Shown piece by piece: positions 61,333-64,000 of a stretch of 64,000 nucleotides of DNA. Location of the stretch: contig WBVU01000010.1 in the NCBI GenBank assembly GCA_009192285.1, forward strand, positions 1,796,111 through 1,860,110, in the 5' to 3' direction. Position 1 is the stretch's first letter; every line of letters starts with the position of its first letter. The notes below the pieces were generated by a model. That model saw only the letters and a list, made by a program, of their open reading frames with translations, had not been told where the DNA came from and searched no databases. The translations under genes and the position numbers were made by a program. The stretch is from Morchella semilibera. Taxonomy: Eukaryota > Ascomycota > Pezizomycetes > Pezizales > Morchellaceae.

Positions 61333-63058
61333 TCTAATATCTAGATGTATGAGGTACCGTCGTTCACGGGGTAACGACGGATACTGGGTGTTGACACTAA
61401 AGAGAAACGGCCAAGCCAAGTTTGTTTGTTCTTATTGGGCAAAAAGCCCCTGTCCGTCGAAACCCAGTGTCCGTCAATACCCAGTGAGTGACAGTACTCA
61501 ATGGCCGCTTGGCATAAATAATATGTACCATTGCGTCAAACATGCAGCTCTGCATGTCGTCCCAAAATGCATGGCCTTTAGTTAAGATTCAGTCTAAGGC
61601 TGACAGCTCGTGCCTTGGGAAGATGGGGTGGTGTGGTTCCAAATAATTAGGTGATCCGTGCATGTTCATCTCATGTTCATGCCGGCCAAAAGATATTCCA
61701 CCCAACCGCCAGGTCTCCTCGGTTGCGGTAGAAAATCCCATGGGAAGGAATACTTAAACAGGTCTTTCCCTCATCTCTGCGGAGGAAACACACAGAGGGC
61801 CGTGATCGATTTCTTTTCTGCCATCGCACCCCTGGGCTGCAGTGAAGGTGATGCGCCCTACCTGGCGCTCGAAAAATCTGGTATGGAAACCCTTTTCATT
61901 GTTGCCCAGATTTGTGAATCCCGGCTGGGCAGGATGCGTGGGGGGGGCCGGATATTGTGCAACTGGAGATCGTTTGTGGAACCGGGAATTAATTGAGCCT
62001 GGTAAATAAAAAGATCAGACGTGTATGAAAATTGACACACTCCCTCAGTTCGTCCAGTGCATGGGTGCAGGCTCCTCAGCACTGATATCATCTTTTGATA
62101 GTCGAAACACCTATACGCTGACGCAGAGCTGATAGAACGCATATCTGATATCAATAGCTCACGGAAACTACGTTATATTAGCGCAATTAATTATTTAAGA
62201 AGTGACCCGTCAATTGCGATTTGCTGGGTACATGTAGTAGAGTTAAACTACATGTACGTACATTTTACGACTGCAGTACCACCACAGTTTTCCAAGATAT
62301 AGACCATGTCTCCTGGAAAAATGGTAGATTAAATCGATGCCGATTCCAGCACATACCTCCTGCAGCTGTCGATCCTAGCTGTCAACACCGATATATGCCG
62401 ATACTGTAGAAAACGCGTAAACTCAATGAAACTCCCGGATCCCACAATTTCGACTAATCAATCCCTCTATGGAGAGACTATTTCAATACTTGTCGTGGAT
62501 CGAAGGGCCCTCGGTGGGCTTTCTATCTTGCACACGCGATCAGGTAAGATCTACAGTCTTGATTAACTATCCTTCGGCAGTGCTGCAGTAGATCTATAAA
62601 AGGCAATGATATATCTCAATATATTGTCACTCTACCAAGACCGTGGCTACAGCTGCGTAGCATACCAATTGGTGCCTGCCTAGAGCACGGCCAGGTCACT
62701 ATCGCCGTCTCTTTTATGTCTAGCTTCATATAGATTGGAGTAGGTCCCTGGCAGTTCTTGCTTGGCAAAAAAGTTTCGCATGTATGCAAGATGTAAATGT
62801 AGTTACCCCGCTGATACATACATGTAGTTTTGTTTTTGCCCCACCACACGTACACACCCAATTAGAAATTGAAGGAGGGAAAAAAAAAAAAAGCCAGAAC
62901 CTCTTCAAATACTGCTCCAAGTCCGATCATTTCCATCCTCAACAGCAGCTCCCTTTCTTCCCCGCTCAACCTTCTTTCCACTACCTTCACGCAGAAACAT
63001 CAGGATTTCTTCTGGTGGGGTATACGGGCCTGTGCCGTCAACCTAAAAAAAAAAAGGA

Positions 63059-64000
63059 ATGGACGAACAATGTCTCATTCAGCTCTTAGAGCAAATTCTT
63101 ACTCGTAATTTCCCTTAGTAAATTTTAATTACTTCTCGTAAAAGTTTTCTTCTAAAAGGGTTTATAAACTAATAGAGGTATTTCATGTATACAGCGGACA
63201 CCAATACCGTCAAGAATGCCACCACTACACTCCGCCGGGATTATTTCTCCAAACCCGAGTCGCTTCCAACCTTGATTCACATCTTGAAGGCTCATCCGAA
63301 TTCTCAAGTACGCCAGATGGCCGCTGTTGAGGCCCGCAACTTGGTCCCTCAATTTTGGGGTGTTAAGAACAATGCTCCGTCAAAAATTCCCATGGAAATG
63401 AAGCCACAACTTCGAGACTTACTGCTTCAATCAACAATTTCTGAACCCAACTCTTTAGTCAAGCATTCTTCTGCCCGAGTTATCTCCGCCATTGCAAAGA
63501 TCGATTTATCAGCAGGAGAATGGTTAGAGCTACCCAGGTACCTTCTTGAAGCAGCGATGTCTGCTAAAGCGGATGACCGTGAAGTTGGTGTTTACATCCT
63601 CTACACCCTTTTAGAGACCCTTGAGGATTCTGCAGCAGATAGGTGGAGGGACTTCCTTCAGCTCTTCAGTAGGACAATTGCCGACCATGAGAGTATGGCT
63701 GTTCGGCTCAACACTCTCCTTGCACTTGGCAAAATGGCTGAATCCCTCAACTCTGAGGAACACCCCGAGGGCGTATCTGCGTTCAGAGATGTACTACCTT
63801 CTATGGTCAACGTTTTACGAGAGCTTGTTGCTTCAGGAGACGAGGAAAAGGCCAACCCCTCCTTTGAGGTCTTTCAGACACTGTTGATTGGAGATCCTGC
63901 GCTCATATCAACTCACTTCCGTGACCTGGTTCAATTTTTCTCGGAAATGGCCTCTTCGAAGAATATTGACGATGACTTCAGATCGAAAGCTATCGCTTTC
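63059..64000 (+). CDS. KAP123: Importin beta-4 type karyopherin (3' end outside window)
   Basis: KAP123 is a nuclear import receptor for ribosomal proteins and histones. Exon 1 is 63059-63104 and exon 2 starts at 63195 after a 90-nt intron, running past the window end. Joined, the N-terminus reads MDEQCLIQLLEQILTPDTNT, then VKNATTTLRRDYFSKPE, which fits the family's first HEAT repeat. HEAT repeats continue through QVRQMAAVEARNLVPQFW, LVKHSSARVISAIAKID and VGVYILYTLLETLED. The start is chosen at 63059; the next ATG at 63070 is out of phase with exon 2. An A-rich stretch sits directly upstream of the start codon. Confidence 0.93.

Larger units (their letters stand above)
56909..63058. other. 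6-kb gene-poor interval
   Basis: Contents other than the repeats listed separately: T-rich 3' flank of ATG13, a C15 tract near 58720, a G16 tract near 59919, a weak foldback (aatgctgaccc at 59818-59828 against 59937-59947), and an inverted pair ccgtcgtt/aacgacgg at 61357-61380. Eight or so TACATGTA copies occur (58215, 58914, 58923, 59353, 59563, 62230, 62249, 62819). No conserved gene was recognised. From 62,860 it becomes the KAP123 promoter and leader. Confidence 0.55.

Noticed and set aside
61130-61585. 151-codon ORF over the hairpin region
   Set aside because: It reads straight through a perfect inverted repeat, and its composition is not protein-like in any consistent way.
63070-63104. 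KAP123 start at the ATG at 63070 with a frameshift
   Set aside because: The ATG at 63059 gives the correct phase and a family-like N-terminus without any frameshift.
1-64000. CRISPR array, prokaryotic operons, riboswitches
   Set aside because: No regularly spaced identical repeats with unique spacers were seen, and the gene structures are eukaryotic throughout.
1-64000. Dispersed 5S rRNA gene
   Set aside because: I looked for the conserved internal control region on both strands and did not see it.

Overview
The window reads as a gene-rich nuclear segment from a filamentous ascomycete (Pezizomycotina; perhaps a Pezizomycete, but that is a guess). The evidence is split genes with many short GT-AG introns, fungal versions of NPC1 (NCR1), ATG13, NOT4, FMP52 and BUD22, an intron-containing tRNA-Lys, and a fungal Fot1/pogo DNA transposon. 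Almost all recognisable genes are housekeeping genes. I see no secondary-metabolite cluster, CRISPR array or bacterial operon.

Layout. 0-1.6 kb: 3' part of an RRD1/PTPA-type PP2A activator. 2.1-4.1 kb: complete Fot1-like transposon with 27-bp terminal inverted repeats, TA target duplication and an uninterrupted transposase. 6.7-11.4 kb: long coiled-coil gene. 11.9 kb: tRNA-Lys(UUU). 14.1-16.4 kb: YAP1/AP-1-type bZIP factor (minus). These two protein genes carry roughly twenty one-base frame interruptions between them. 16.4-20.4 kb: gene-poor. 20.4-26.8 kb: SPF30/SMNDC1-like splicing factor, GPN3 GTPase and RRP42 exosome subunit (a divergent pair), and a small Ala/Pro-rich protein. 28.7-32.8 kb: NCR1 (minus). 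33.8 kb: a 47-residue cysteine-tailed ORF (minus). 34.8-44.6 kb: FMP52, a DUF2433 phosphoesterase-like protein, divergent TRM7 and BUD22, and the complex I 30-kDa subunit. 45.0 kb: a relic ORF. 45.5-50.4 kb: NOT4, apparently with a separable C-terminal exon. 50.4-53.6 kb: intergenic DNA dense in the palindrome TACATGTA. 53.6-56.9 kb: ATG13. 56.9-63.0 kb: a 6-kb gene-poor stretch with foldbacks, a MITE-like element and poly-G/C tracts. 63.1 kb to the end: 5' part of importin KAP123.

Function. Several neighbours act in RNA and ribosome metabolism (SPF30, RRP42, TRM7, BUD22, NOT4), and GPN3 and KAP123 serve nuclear import. This is ordinary gene clustering, not an operon. Exon boundaries were rebuilt by hand from splice signals and reading phase, and in every complete gene outside 6.7-16.4 kb the exons sum to a whole number of codons.

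The observations most worth following are: the roughly 36 copies of TACATGTA, all outside the assigned coding exons; the local cluster of frame breaks at 6.7-16.4 kb; an intact Fot1-like element whose transposase contains a 21-bp tandem repeat; the small cysteine-tailed ORF; and the split NOT4 C terminus.
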